From positions 1,899,501-1,963,500 of the forward strand of contig JACCIC010000001.1 of assembly GCA_018907035.1 (NCBI GenBank): a stretch of DNA of 64,000 nt, in the 5' to 3' direction. The stretch comes from Sycobia sp. Sy_11. Lineage: Eukaryota > Arthropoda > Insecta > Hymenoptera > Epichrysomallidae. The notes beneath the pieces were generated by a model, which made no database searches, was not told the origin of the DNA, and saw only the letters and a list, made by a program, of their open reading frames with translations. Each line of letters starts with the position of its first letter. Position 1 is the first letter of the stretch. Of the stretch, positions 1-13,557 are shown one piece after another. The translations under genes were made by a program, and so were the position numbers.

Positions 1-1263
1 TACTTTTTTTATAAAATTCTTGTTATCTTTATATAAAATTTTTATATAAAATTGTTCGCATATAGATTTGACTCTTCAGTTAAAATAATTGATTGTTTTC
101 CAATTGACTTGAAATTTCTTATAACACCCGAGTAGCTAAGCTTTGGACTAAGTAAAAACAAACTATTTCGAACTTGATTTCATGAAATTGAAAATTTTGG
201 AATTCAGCTTCTTGAAAAATCATTGCTTTTAGTTTGACACTGTCTCGAGACATTTTGTACAACTTTGGATGACAGAGCTTCGATGTCGAGATACTTGTAG
301 AGATCGCCTGTCTCGGCCTCGATCTTGAGAAATTGAAAAACTTGAAATATATCATGGAATTTGGTAGAAAAAACGAAAATTGAAAACGAAAAATTGTGTA
401 TAGAAATACGCGAAACGGAATTTATAAAGTTTATTTTAGAAATGAATTTGAACTCGAAACCCCTGTGCAGAATGCATTTTTAAAACCATAGGTGACTTGG
501 AAATGTACGCGCACACCTAAACATTGACTTAAGTAGATAAAGACCAGTCGTCAAGACATATTGGATCGCTGTTTGTCTAGCTAGCGCTAATCTGTATAAA
601 GTGGTAAATTTGTAGGCGCTTTCGAACTATTTATTAACTTATTCTATTATTAACGTTGCTTTCTCATTTTAATATATTTTTAAGATTATAACTTAATTCT
701 AATATTATTAGGAAATTATTAATAATTTAATGAATAATAACTTATATTCATCGAATACTGTTATTATAATAAACGGGAAAAAAGGAAAAAATAACCAACT
801 TAATACATGAATATTACTATTAGTATGATGATACTCCTCATGTAACAATTGCACGCATAACTACTTCATTATATACCTATAATGAATTTGTAATTTATTC
901 ATAAATGTCCCCACTGACCACCTACACATCTGTGCTACGAAAATTGTATTAATTAGCCTGCTTGTTTAACTAGAGTTTTATTCTTGCTGTACATTTTAAT
1001 ACATTATTTCAGAACAAAACACTTATCCAAAAATTTATTCAAATGTTATGTAAATGCAAATTGCAAATATCTACTTTGTGAAAAATTCCTTGTATCATTT
1101 TGTTGAAACTAATGAATGCAAATTGCTTACAAAAGCATAATTTCTGTCCAGCTTAAATTATTATCAACGTTAGCTACAAATAATTAAAGTTTAGAAATAC
1201 ACTACTTTCAAAAATTGCTATGTTTAAAAAGTCATTTTTCCCAGATTTAAGATTTATTTTCTA

Positions 1264-1268
<5 letters not shown>

Positions 1269-1350
<82 letters not shown>
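1269..1350. repeat. Compound (CT)n(AT)n microsatellite
   Basis: A CT run at 1269-1306 passes directly into an AT run to 1350. Confidence 0.97.
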
Positions 1351-1355
<5 letters not shown>

Positions 1356-2403
1356 GAAATTCTCGTAGTAAATACTAAATACTGTTTTAAAAAATTCCTT
1401 TTTGCTTTGTAAATGCTTGTAATTTATGTGAAGCAACAACTTTCAAAATATCTATTGTTCACACTAAAGACAGTAAATTACCATTTTCGCTAAACACTAT
1501 CTGGCGTAGGTAAAATATAACGTTCTCTCATTAGTGCTCGAGTAATAGTGAACGTTTTTTTTTATAATAATATCATTATAGATTAAATTCGACTGGTGAC
1601 TTTCAATGTATTTTCCAGCATTACTTTAGAATTGCATCTTTAGTATGATTCTTCCACGGTCCTGGTGAAAAATGTATTTCATGACTAGTACGTATATTCT
1701 GACTTACATTTCAGCAAACCATCTCACGAAGTTAATAATCGTCTTCTTCAATTATATTGAAAACTTAGGACAGTCGTGGAAAATTGCATTATTCGTTTTT
1801 CGTATGAAGAAATGTTATAATCCAATGTACGCCTGCTAAAGCGGTATGCTGCATCAAACGTGCCTTGCATTATCGTCGCTACTTTCGGCTGTCATTATCG
1901 ACTTGTGCGGGAATCACTTATAATTACAAACTAGTTACGTAATAAACATTTAGTGTGTTTTTTATAATTGGCAGTATTGTTGGCAACACGAAGGAATACT
2001 GTTCAACTGATATTCACGATAAAAAAAAATCTCATCAATCTATAAGAATCATTCATTTTGCGCCAACGACCCAATTCTATCCTCCTTAGGTCGAATTCAA
2101 CCACAGACGGAACAATCCCCCCTTCCCCTAACTCGTAATCTAATTCAATTTCGTCGAATTCCCTCCGTTCTTATTCCGGTGTCTCTGAGTATTTCGCAAT
2201 TCCGTCCATCCAGCCGCGAGAGGGAAAAAGTGGATTATACCTTCCGCGGCCCGGAGCCACTTCCGCGCATCGCTCGAAGGCAAATTCTCTCCGCCAACTT
2301 GCAACTCCTCCCCTCTTTATCTCTCTCTCTGTCTCTGTCTCTCTCCTCTGACTGACCATTCTGATTGCTAACTATAGCGTCTAACTGGGACTCGAGAGCA
2401 GTT

Positions 2404-2405
<2 letters not shown>

Positions 2406-2450
<45 letters not shown>

Positions 2451-2538
2451 CTCTACGACCTACTACCTACCTCCGCGAGCCTGCAGTGCTGTGTCTTTCT
2501 TCCATGCACAGGCCAACAGCCAGCATCGATCATTGTCG

Positions 2539-2578
<40 letters not shown>

Positions 2579-2619
2579 TCTCTTCGGTGTGATTGTGTGT
2601 GTGTGTGTGGTTGTGTGTG

Positions 2620-2698
<79 letters not shown>

Positions 2699-2870
2699 GG
2701 GTTTACTCTACGCGACCAGTGTTTGGAAACAGAACAACGGTTTGTACATCTGATGCCAATACCGTGGTTACAGCAAGGCCTGAAGGAGCTCCATATACAT
2801 CTGCATAGAGGTGTGAGGAAGTCCTCTTTCTCTCTCACTCTCTCTCTCTCTCTATTTCTCTCTCTCCCCC
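2406..2870. repeat. Cluster of CT and GT microsatellites
   Basis: CT runs lie at 2406-2446 and 2545-2575, a long GT run at 2594-2697 (interrupted twice near its start) and imperfect CT at 2829-2868. Open frames in this stretch are read-through of these runs. Confidence 0.97.
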
Positions 2871-3193
2871 TTCTTTGTAGAAATTTGCAACGGATTCGGA
2901 GAAACGGAGTAACATTTTGGTTGGCTTATAGATGTGTGTAGAACGAGCGATCGTTCGTTACAGGCTGAATAACAGTAGAGCGAGCGAGATATAGAGAGGG
3001 AGAAAGAGAAATAGAGATTGGGAGAGAGGCGTTGAGTGCGGATGGAAAAGAAAGGGAAGGAGTCGAGAAACTGTCGAATAAAGGCGTTATAGTGCAGTAG
3101 AAAATGAGAGATTCTACGAATACAATCGTGGACTTTATATATCTTCCTATTCCTCTCGCCCTTGTTCAATCGTTCCCGCCACCTCTTGCCTCT

Positions 3194-3196
<3 letters not shown>

Positions 3197-3244
<48 letters not shown>
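3197..3244. repeat. AT microsatellite
   Basis: Uninterrupted TA repeat between a pyrimidine-rich segment and unique sequence. Confidence 0.97.
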
Positions 3245-3246
<2 letters not shown>

Positions 3247-4803
3247 CCACGTAAATTATGGATATGCACTTAAGGAAAGTGCATCGCCCGATTCGAGCGA
3301 ACCGCCAAACCTGACCGCATCGATTGCCTCACTTCTGCTCCGCCCCCTCCTCGGCCCCTGTTTTCATTGTGTTGTGTACAAGCTACGCGTTATCCATTTG
3401 GTAATACGTACGTGGCCGCTGCCGGTGTTTTGGGTATAGGGTAAGATCTTCCATCCTGGACGTGGGAGGAATATTTGTGCGGTTGTTTTCTTTGAATCCT
3501 GATGAAATTTGGAATTTTCTTGTAATTTGTTATATATTCAAAAAGATAATTTAATTATCGAAACGATAATCGCATAATTTCTCACCTATATGAGGTTTAT
3601 TTAATCAAAAACACCTCAAAAATAAATTTGTAAATATTACCAAAATTTCATAGTATCAGCCTTGGGCCAATAATATAAAAATTATCATTTTCAGAAAAAA
3701 AACTTTAAACTACTGGGTTTATTTCTACTATATTACTTATAAATGAATCGAAGTTAATTTCAGAATGCATTTACTGGGTTTCATAGAAGTATATTAAAGT
3801 TTAAAATTTTTTTGTTGAAAACTACGCTTTAAGTTGCAATGGATTCTTTGAGTAACATTGTTCTTCTTAATAATATATATAAAGTTCTTCTTATCTATAT
3901 AGTTAATAAATGCACTGACTTTGACAAGAAATTTAAAAAATAGTGACGTTGGAAAACCAATTGATTTGATATTAATTTAGAACGATATGTAAATTGCATT
4001 CCCAGTTTATAATAATTCAATTAATTAATTAGTTTCATTCATCGAGACTATAGAAATACGTTTTAGAATTTATTCTGCGACATACAGAGGGAAGAGAGAG
4101 AGAGAGAGACAGAAAAAAACTTCTAATTTGATAAACGTATTGTTAGAATTTTTATTATACTTATTATACCTACGACGACAGTTTTTACTTATGTTAACCA
4201 TTTTGTTTTTTCATGAACAATTCTATTGTGTTACGATTTCTATCTAAATAATATATATAAACAATAAATATAAACAATAATAAATATTTATCTCACTATT
4301 TTAGACCATAATATACTTCTACAATGTCTTAAGAATATCTTTTAAATTTTCGATACAATCAGGATATTAAAAAGATATTGAAAAACTATTGTTTATTCGA
4401 TACTTGATGGAATAAAGGTACTTAACAACTAAATGATTTACGAACATTTTTATCCTTATATTCGTATTATTGGCAATTATTCTTAAAAGTGTCGAAAATT
4501 TCATATAATTTATACACCTGTCGGTGGTAAAAATAAGAAAAATTCAATTATAACATTCTTCTATTGACGTATTAACCTGTGATAAACTGTGTTGTACGTG
4601 CACTTCTTCTTAACAAGAAAACTAAGAGCACGAACCTACTTTAGATTACATATAGAAGTCATAAAGGTATATATATAGATATATATATATATATAAGCGT
4701 ATATATAACAATTTGATTAGTTAATTAATTATAAGAATAACACCGTGCGAGCCTTGCGACGGTGCGATTTTGATCTAGATTAAGATTTGATGTGTTTGTA
4801 CGC

Positions 4804-5046
4804 TTAAAGCGGTGAAACCACGGGCACAGCGAGCAAGATCAATCTGTTGTCAAAACGGTACGGTTTCAATCGTGATCGAGGCTTGAATTGCGCCTGACCG
4901 CTCTTGAGGCGGTAAGACGACGGACAAATCGGGATTAAGCCGTTGTCCAGACTCACGCTCCGAGCGTGGTGGATGAATTTTCGCAAGGTTAAATTGACCA
5001 TAGGATCGTAATACCAAATCGGTTGCGGGTCACGAGTATCGGCTAT
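4804..5046 (-). CDS. Unrecognised terminal-exon-like ORF, about 80 aa
   Basis: This GC-balanced island in AT-rich DNA holds an open minus-strand frame. It runs from an acceptor-like GTGTTAG at 5047-5051 to the TAA at 4806-4804; an internal Met at 5001 is an alternative start. The protein has mixed composition with no low-complexity run: a DPQPIWYYDP start, a basic RKFIHHARS stretch, a KPRSRLKPYRFDNR stretch and a hydrophobic LILLAVPVVSPL end. I do not recognise it and see no upstream partner exon. It could be the last exon of a minus-strand gene or a fragment of a repeat. The acceptor has only a weak pyrimidine tract. Confidence 0.35.
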   Translation of the reverse strand: MADTRDPQPIWYYDPMVNLTLRKFIHHARSVSLDNGLIPICPSSYRLKSGQAQFKPRSRLKPYRFDNRLILLAVPVVSPL

Positions 5047-5345
5047 CTAACACTATCCCTGCTAGTGCGCATAGGTGTAAGCATAAAAGGGCTTGCATAA
5101 AGTAATTTGGTTATTACGAACGCTAATTACGCCGCACGTCAATACATTAATCACTAATAAGATATTTAAGATATCTCAAGTCAAGCTTAATATTTGTAAA
5201 TGTGCCTGTAATCATTGTGTACCTATCAATCTCAATTATAAAAAAAAAAAAAACAGGTCAGATCTGTTCAGTTTAAAAAATAATCTGTTAAATAATCAAC
5301 TATACTCGCACCGTACCCTTCGTGACATTTTTTATTTTTAATCCA

Positions 5346-5348
<3 letters not shown>

Positions 5349-5399
<51 letters not shown>
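5349..5399. repeat. AT microsatellite
   Basis: TA repeat with one GT interruption near its end. Confidence 0.97.
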
Positions 5400-5479
5400 A
5401 AAGCAAATAATATTAGTTCCCGCTTATATTATTTAAGTGCATCGAGTTTCAAAGTCTTCTTCTCCAATCACAGAACGCA

Positions 5480-6450
5480 TTCATTCGCCATTGTACACGA
5501 CGCCGTAGGGATTCATCAGCTCGAAAAGAGATCGGCCCTCCGATCCATCGGATGACCGCCGAGAGCCCCCGAAAATTATTACCATATATTCATCATTTCG
5601 GAGGGCAACGGATGCCTGCGGCTTCGGCGGCGGTGGCGACGGCGGTGGAGCAGGGGAGGTGGGTGTGGTGAACGACAACGCGCGGTTTTGCGGGCGCGGC
5701 ATCCCATCGAGGAGCGCTACGCCGCGAACCCATACAGGACTCTATCACTTATATAACGCCAACGAGGCACTGAACAATCGGCGCGCGGGCGGCGGGCGGT
5801 AATAGTAAACGAAACAATGAATGATTCGGCTGGGACGCTGGGGGTGGCTCTATTTAATTTCGTAGCTTCCCCGTTCCCAAATCTAATGGGATTATTGCGG
5901 GAACGAGCGCGACAATTGTGGAACGCATAAGCGGTGCATGTGCACTCACCCTCCTTCTCTCTCCATCGGTGGGCTATCAGCTATACCATCGTGGTGACTC
6001 GCAACGGGCGGGGCGGAGCCGCATTATCTAAACAACAGCGGCTAGCATTGCTCCCGGTGCAGATGAGTTTATCTATCCCTGCACCGAGCAAGCGTGAGAG
6101 CATCCGCAAGGGGCAGGGTGGAGGTCGATGATGCCGCCGCCACTGCCGCTCTCCGCTCATCGAGGCGATTCGATTTAGGCACTACAGGGCACCGCAACGG
6201 GCCCTGGTCGATCTTATCGGGCTCGCGCGCGCACGCGTCCGAAGATAAGGCGCGGCATCGCCGGATCCGATAACGTTAATTGCGCTTTATCGCGATTCGC
6301 TCGTCTTACAAAACGCGGTTACAAAACGATCGTCTTTTCCACGTTCGCCTTTATCCATCTCCACTCCGGCGAGCGCTCGGATGTTTCGAGCGAGAATTTC
6401 GAAGAAATTTCCTGATTTAGCAACGGGCGGTACGATTGAATCAGATATTT
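5480..6450. promoter_or_regulatory. CpG-rich island, gene identity unknown
   Basis: Composition rises sharply, with many CG dinucleotides and repeated GATAA/TTATC motifs (for example 6210-6300, where GATAAGGCG, CCGATAACG and TTATCGCG occur together). A proline-rich minus-strand frame at 5481-5702 is not convincing as protein. It could be a promoter or enhancer. Confidence 0.3.
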
Positions 6451-8142
6451 CTAACATTGGTTTTCAATGCTACAGAATTAACGGCCGAAAGAACTTGAAA
6501 AAAAAAACAACGTTTTTCCATAAAAGTATTAAAGTGTTAGACCGATGAAGAGAGGATAATATAATTGTTATAAATGATCGGTGCTAATTGCTTTTTTTCA
6601 TAATAGTGCTGATTCGAAAAATTTATTCTCTACTATAATGGAGTATAATGCTTTTACCGATGAAAGGGGATGTAGATCCATTCACTCCAAGTTCTTGGCA
6701 GCCTTCCCAAATCTTTTTACTATCCCACTTTAGTCAATGCGAATATGTCGTAATGCCGCAGATGATCTGAAAGCGATTTTAAGAAAAATATTCCCAATCT
6801 TGTCACGTGGCAGTAGGTTTGTTACAGTGAAATTGATAAAATAGCTAAATTAACATTAGAACATATGGTGAAGTACATTACTAAATATTTTACTAATGTA
6901 GAGTCCTTTGTTGAATCACTTGGAAGAGATCAGTGTTAATAAAATAGCAGGTAATAAAACTTTCCAATTTGAAGAAAAATTTCTTGATTCACAATGATCT
7001 TGAATACAAATCTAAGGTGTTCAATTTCTATTTTAGATGATGATTTTAAGATCAATTTTTTTTCAAATAGAACTTATATTCTAAAAAGGTAAAAAATGGT
7101 AAAACTGAAAGGTTTTTTAGGGTTATTCGAAGAATAAACTCGCAAGTTTTTATAAATAGAACGATAGCTTCAATTAACTGTATGATAAGACAAGTGCAAG
7201 GTTTTGGCCATTCAGTAATACTTACGAATACTATTCTTCTATATAATTATTATATAATATTACAATGTAATATTTTCTCAGAATATTGGGAATAAGAGTA
7301 ATCTGTTTATAACATTAATTTGACCTTCACGGATAAATTGATGACCAACCGAAGACAACCGTTCTGTAGTTTTCCTTAAACGTAGAAAGTCTCTTATCTG
7401 CAATTATTTTTCACAGAATAACTTTCTTATCAAAATAATTATTGGACTTCGTAATATCCAGTTCTCGACACAACAGCATACTAGCATAGCTAATTTTTCT
7501 ATATAAAATATGTGGGGTACCTTTTGTGATATAACTAATTGTCATTCTTTCCTATTGTGTAAACTTGTTGTTAAAAATGGAGTTTCAAATGTCTGCATGT
7601 CGATTTCTGTTCAAATATTGTTTAAAATCTGAAAACAACCTCAAATATGTTTTCAAAATTCACAAAAATGATTAATTTCTTTAGTACACGAGATATATTA
7701 AACGTATGCTATACATGTATTTTCATTACTACTGGTATGTACTTTTGCTTTGTATTTTTCCAATCGTACTATTGAACTGTGATGTAACAGCATTTATCAT
7801 AAACTAACTCTTTCTTTTTTTTTACAGTACGTCCGTAAATATAACTATAATTTTCTTGACCGGAATTATATTTATATAATAAACACTTTTTCCCTAAAAC
7901 TAATATATGTAATACGTATAAAACGCTACGCTTATTCTTAATTCACAGTAAAAATACATTCTAACGGTATTGTAAGCCGGAATTGCGCCGATTTATTCGT
8001 CAACTCTCCGCCGAGCCCACACGATTTTCTTCCACATATTCATAAAACGAGACCAGTACACTCACTACTCTCCAACGGTGTGTTCCAGTTACATAATCAG
8101 TCGATGCCGTTTCCCACTGAGAGTGAGCACGGATGAAAGAGA

Positions 8143-8146
8143 CAGG

Positions 8147-8216
<70 letters not shown>
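8143..8216. repeat. GA microsatellite
   Basis: A long GA run at the left edge of a CpG-rich island. Confidence 0.97.
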
Positions 8217-8218
<2 letters not shown>

Positions 8219-8219
8219 C

Positions 8220-8620
8220 GAGCAGGCTATCCTTAGCAATACCGATTTTTAGCCCGTCTGTTCTTGGAGCTAAAACGAGAGGGGTTGGGGGTCCTGCCTG
8301 TGAAAATCTCACACGGGAGATGCAGGCCACCACATGAGAGAACGCGCCGCGTCGGTGGCACACGCGCGCGAGATAATCTCGCCGGCAAGCCGCCGCGTCG
8401 CACGGCGAAAGTGAACATAGAAAGTACGTCGCGCCGCCTCTGTATTATACAAACATAAGCGCCGCGCGCCTGAATGCGCGCATTACGTACCGTGCGAGCG
8501 CGGCAGGCATTTATTGTACGTTCGCTCGATGAATTTCTTGGGAGGGGATTTTAACGAAGTCGATCTTAGCGCGCGATGCGACCGAAATGCGCAAAGAACC
8601 GAAGTAATTTTGTATAGAAA
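8220..8620. promoter_or_regulatory. CpG-rich island next to a GA array
   Basis: CGCCGCG, CACGCGCGCG and CGCCGGC words are dense. Frames are open on several strands at once, which is typical of stop-poor GC-rich DNA rather than a gene. Confidence 0.25.
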
Positions 8621-9688
8621 TTAGTGGTGGGTATGAATAGTAAATTAGTTAAAGACTCAAAAAAAAAAAAAATTTGGTTAAAAACTAGAAAATCAAGATA
8701 AAAGGTATAAATTAGGTCATTTTTGTTCCTTTATGATATTCTGACAAATTCAAATTTAAGCACGATCTTCTTGTAATATGCTATGTATGCGATAATGTAT
8801 CGGTATCTGAGCTATCATGTCAGCGAATAGGCAGCATGAAAGGTGATAATTTTTAATATTATGGTTAGAAGAAGCATAGGTTTCCAAAATATTCATCTTG
8901 ATTTTGAGAGCAGCTTTAAGATTTCTATAACAATTTTGGTTATTTGAAGATTGATCATGATTGTTTCTTCCGTATTTGTATTTTCCGTTTATACAAAGGG
9001 TGCGTTATTTTAACGAACTCACCGGGATACTGCTGTGAATAAACTAAATATAAAAAAATTATTTGGCTAGTAAAAGTTTTACAGGATACTAGGTGTTATC
9101 TGAAAAATCTAATATCTTTGACCTTGGAGAGGGTTTGGCTTTAAAGGTTATTTGAACAGTCGCAGTTTCTTTTCGGTTTTTTTCTTTTGAATGATGTGAA
9201 CCCTTATTTTGAAACTCGTATTCTGAACACGGACAAAATGTCATATAAAATATGTAATAATGCATCGATTTTCGAAAATGCGTGTTTTTAGTTGTTATTT
9301 TCAATTTCCAATTACATTCTTTAGTATACGCAGGTCTCAGACGCATAAAATATGAACCACAGCTCAGTTGTTTACATTAATACAATTAATACAAGCCAAT
9401 ACAAGTGATAATCGGTAAAAAAAATACACATAACCGAACGTACGCGATGATCTGGGTGTTTTGCAGTTTTTTAATATAAAATTTGCTACTCTTCGCAGAA
9501 TCCCGCAATACCAATCTTAGGTGCCTGTTAAAAAAAACTGTGGCCTGCAAATGATCTTTAAAAATACCCCCGCTTCTTTATTTTACCGTCGATCCAAGAT
9601 AGTAATAGTCAGACGACCATCCAATACTCCAATCAAGCTTAACAAAGTAGATGTTCTGATGCGTCGATTAAAATGGCTCGCTTATATG

Positions 9689-9690
<2 letters not shown>

Positions 9691-9752
<62 letters not shown>
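9691..9752. repeat. AT microsatellite
   Basis: TA repeat with degenerate TTTATA units at its right end. Confidence 0.95.
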
Positions 9753-9753
<1 letters not shown>

Positions 9754-11779
9754 ATTTGTGTATAAACAAAAACTTGCTTGTGTTGACTCTGCATATTGTC
9801 CCTAGATGGCTCGCAATTACCAAATGTGATTGAACGTAAATCGCGGCCGTTCAATTTACGCCCGCTTGGCTGATACGATCGGTTAATCTTTCTTCTCGAC
9901 ACGATTATCGCCGCTCGCGAATCGAGATAATTTTTTTTGTTGAATCGTTACATATATATTCGTTCGTGTCGATAATTGTCCTTTGTGGTCAACTGCGGAT
10001 CGACCAACTATTTCGGAAATGATTTTTATAAGAAATAAATCTCGGGATACCGGATTACATGGAGTTCCTTAGACACCGAAAATTATTGTTTGCTCGGATG
10101 CGCACTGTTTTTTCTCTCTCGTAAAGTTGTGATATTTGACATTCATAGTTTAATGGGGCAAGGCATAAAAGAATAAGTAGGATAAACTTGGATTTTTGCA
10201 ATGTTTTTTAGAAGCTACCACAGTACTACTTCATAATGTTAGTAAGTTTTATGTAAAAAGTTTTTGACTATAATGTTAGATTTCCAATCAAGGACCAATA
10301 GGGCCTTTAAAATTAAATCAATTTCCCAAGTGCAATACAAAGTCTTAATGAGTGACATGATTCAAATAAACTTGAATATCTATTTTATGGAAAGTTCATG
10401 GTTACTATTAAAATGCTTGGAAACGTGAAAATCACCACTGAATTTTTTTGTGCTACTCGGCTGCTCTTATAAATTTTTGTTATATTTAATTTTGTTAAAG
10501 TATATTTCTTACTATACTGATAAATGCAAAATTCACAAAAGAACAATTCACACTTTTAATGTTTAATTATAAAACAAATATTCGAAAATAAGAGCTTCCC
10601 TACATCGGGATTATTGAGAAAGTTTATCATTCACATATTTCTCTTTGCGTAATTTTAAATAATTATAATTTATTTTTAAATAATTGTAATTTATTATTAT
10701 AATAATATGTATTTAAAACTTTTTCTTCTATTCTCTCTGAAACGTCTTGTTTTTGTTATCAGTCTTTTTTTTTCAAGAAGTTTGACAGATATTAAAATTA
10801 ATTCACATACATCATTAAGATTAAAATAGATAAAATTTAGCATGAATAGTTAAAATACAGAAAAACTCCTTTATTATAGATATATACTTTTATTACAAAG
10901 CAACATACTTTAACAATTATACAATTTTTCAAATTCTCACTATAATTCTTATTAATATACAAACAATATCAGTTGTTCAGTGTATCTGCGTTGATTTACC
11001 TGAACAAGAATCATTCAACGATATATAAAATTAAATTTGTGCTATGACATACCAAGTTGGAAAAGCAAAATAAATTTCTTAGCTTTAAATCTAGTCATTC
11101 TCGGAATTATATACTTAGACGTCAAGAAGGTAGGTAAATAAATTTCATTCAAACCGGTGACCTAAACTTCGATAGATTTTCTCCTGCGAGTGAAAAAGTT
11201 ATAATATATAAACTATCTCACCTCAATTCTTTGATATAATTTTATTTTTCTCTGCTCAAAGTTTATAAAAATAGTTCAGTTTTCTTCGTATCTTTATTTT
11301 CTTTTGAAATTTTGCTAATTTTTTCAATTCGTATTATGAAATTTCCTACTTTTAGTCAGAATAAATATATAAATGTACAAATGTACATTATATATAATTG
11401 TGTATAATTAATTATAAATATAATTTTAAGGAAAAAAAAACTAAAACTAACAATCTTTCGAACTTAAAACAATTATGAATAATTTAAACGAATTGGATTA
11501 TACAATTTTAATTACACTAATTTCCATAGCTTAAAACTTATGAATCTTCATCTCATATTATAGCAAAGTCACAGATACTATCGCCATTAAATAATCCCAA
11601 TAACTCATTAATATATTTTCCTATTTTGTAATTATATATGCGAAATCCGGATGTGTTACACTGGTAATTTTCGATAGAAAGCTGTATTTCCAGATAATCA
11701 TTCAAAGCAACCCAGTTTTGTATATTGTCAACGTTGCAAATTATCCAGGTACCTTTGCGTACAGCATTCTATACACACA

Positions 11780-11821
11780 AGCACGCACGCACGCACGCAC
11801 GTACACACACACGCGCGCGCG

Positions 11822-11876
<55 letters not shown>

Positions 11877-11880
11877 ATAT
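11780..11880. repeat. Compound (ACGC)n(AC)n(GC)n(AT)n microsatellite
   Basis: Four motifs succeed each other without unique sequence. The GC run (about 20 bp) next to the AT run alternates purine and pyrimidine throughout and is a potential Z-DNA former. Confidence 0.95.
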
Positions 11881-12069
11881 AAACTCTTCTACGGTAGCAG
11901 TGCGCTCGCGCACAAGACTAAGACCCGCACAAAGTGAGAACGCGTGCTTAATATTCCCCGCGGCGCACGCGGCTCGTCAGCTTTTGCCTATATAGATACT
12001 GTTACAACGAGGGAACGGAACAAGGTCTCACGAAACTTTATCTACTTTTCTGTCTCCGTCTCTCATCCT

Positions 12070-12071
<2 letters not shown>

Positions 12072-12117
<46 letters not shown>
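12072..12117. repeat. CT microsatellite
   Basis: Uninterrupted CT run. Confidence 0.97.
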
Positions 12118-12118
<1 letters not shown>

Positions 12119-12524
12119 CTCGCACTTTCTTCCTTTTTCGCTCGCTCGGCAGTGCCGCGTCTGCTCAACTCGCTACCAGGAGATACGAGGGAATGGGGAT
12201 GGCTGAAAATTCGCTAATAAGAGATGCGCGAATTAGTCTTAGGAGGGAGGGGGGTACGAGGGCGCTCGAGGAGGATGATTTAATCGAGGGTAAAATGTTT
12301 GTTTCGCGCTATAAGATTTGATTGTGAATTACTGCGTATTAGCTTAAAGAACAATCCAATTAAATATTGAATTTCTTAATGAATTCTTTACATTCAATTT
12401 GATAGAGATTGAATAGATTTTTGATTGCGGTTTTTTAGTGTCTTTATTGAGGTTTTTGCTGATTTTTTCTCTGATATAAAATAATTCTTTTACTCATGTT
12501 TTTTTTAGTGGTGTAGGAAATTAA

Positions 12525-12565
12525 TTTTATTATTATTATTATTATCATCATCATCATCATCATCA

Positions 12566-12612
<47 letters not shown>
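12525..12612. repeat. Trinucleotide array ATT/ATC/ATT
   Basis: A run of ATT is interrupted by about eight ATC units and then resumes as ATT, an (ATT)n(ATC)n(ATT)n structure. Long Ile/Met read-through frames here are artefacts. Confidence 0.95.
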
Positions 12613-13478
12613 TCTCTTGTTTTGTGGTTGAAGCTGAAAAATTTTTTAGTCACTTCTTTATTAAATATCATTGTACGATAAAAATGTATATTATATTTTC
12701 ATTATACAAGAATACAAATATTATTATAAATAAAATTTGTATATATTTTTAATTCATGACCGATAATATCGCCAAAAATATTATATCAGTTATTATATCA
12801 GTTGACATGAGGAAAATTTGTCATTATAACTTATTTTATGATTTTAGTTTCTCAGATCTATTTAAAGTCAAAAAGAGTCTTATCAACAATAAAGAACCTG
12901 AAACTAATATCACGCATTTTAATATATCAAATTTTTATTTATATTCATTTAAAGTTATAAATTACAAACATTGATTAGAACAAAGTGATATTTCTTTGAT
13001 TACATAAAATCGGAAACAAAACAATAGATCAATATTAATTTGGTGTATATATACTATAAGAAATCTTTAATCTAGCCGAAAAAAAACTTATCTGGCAGAA
13101 AAAAACAATCTTAATGGTTTTAATATAAATAATTTATTTTTAAAATTATGTAAGTTTGTATACGTATCTACAATTGATCCCTTTATATCTATTTTTAAAT
13201 AAGGAAGAAAATGCACTTCAGAAAGGATGGAAATAAAAGTGTAACGTAGTAAAAATAAGTGTAACGGAATTACGGAAGAAGGAAATCAGAAATGAAAAAG
13301 GTAAATGAAGAGCGCCGTAGTTAAAGCGAGCGGGTAGACGTTGATGATGCTATATACGAGTGGGAGAATCAAATGAGGCAAGCACTGAATGGATTCTACG
13401 AAGATACTCAAGATACAAAGATACTGCTACTGGTATAGAATGAGAGACGGAGAGAGTGCGAGACAGCGAGCGAGGGAG

Positions 13479-13479
13479 G

Positions 13480-13556
<77 letters not shown>
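13479..13556. repeat. GA microsatellite
   Basis: A GA run with one early interruption. The Arg/Glu frame over it is an artefact. Confidence 0.97.

Positions 13557-13557
<1 letters not shown>

Larger units (their letters stand above)
1..4740. other. Non-coding AT-rich region with microsatellites
   Basis: No frame with recognisable protein content is seen on either strand. Apart from the CT, GT and AT arrays already listed, 2040-3110 is a moderately GC, pyrimidine-rich stretch whose open frames are read-through of repeats. Confidence 0.6.

Noticed and set aside
2365..3439. Several 70-150 codon open frames over CT, GT and AT arrays
   Set aside because: They consist of dipeptide runs from microsatellites (Leu-Ser, Val-Cys, Tyr-Ile) with no complex protein sequence.
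12444..12671. Ile/Met-rich minus-strand frame
   Set aside because: It is translation of the ATT/ATC trinucleotide array.
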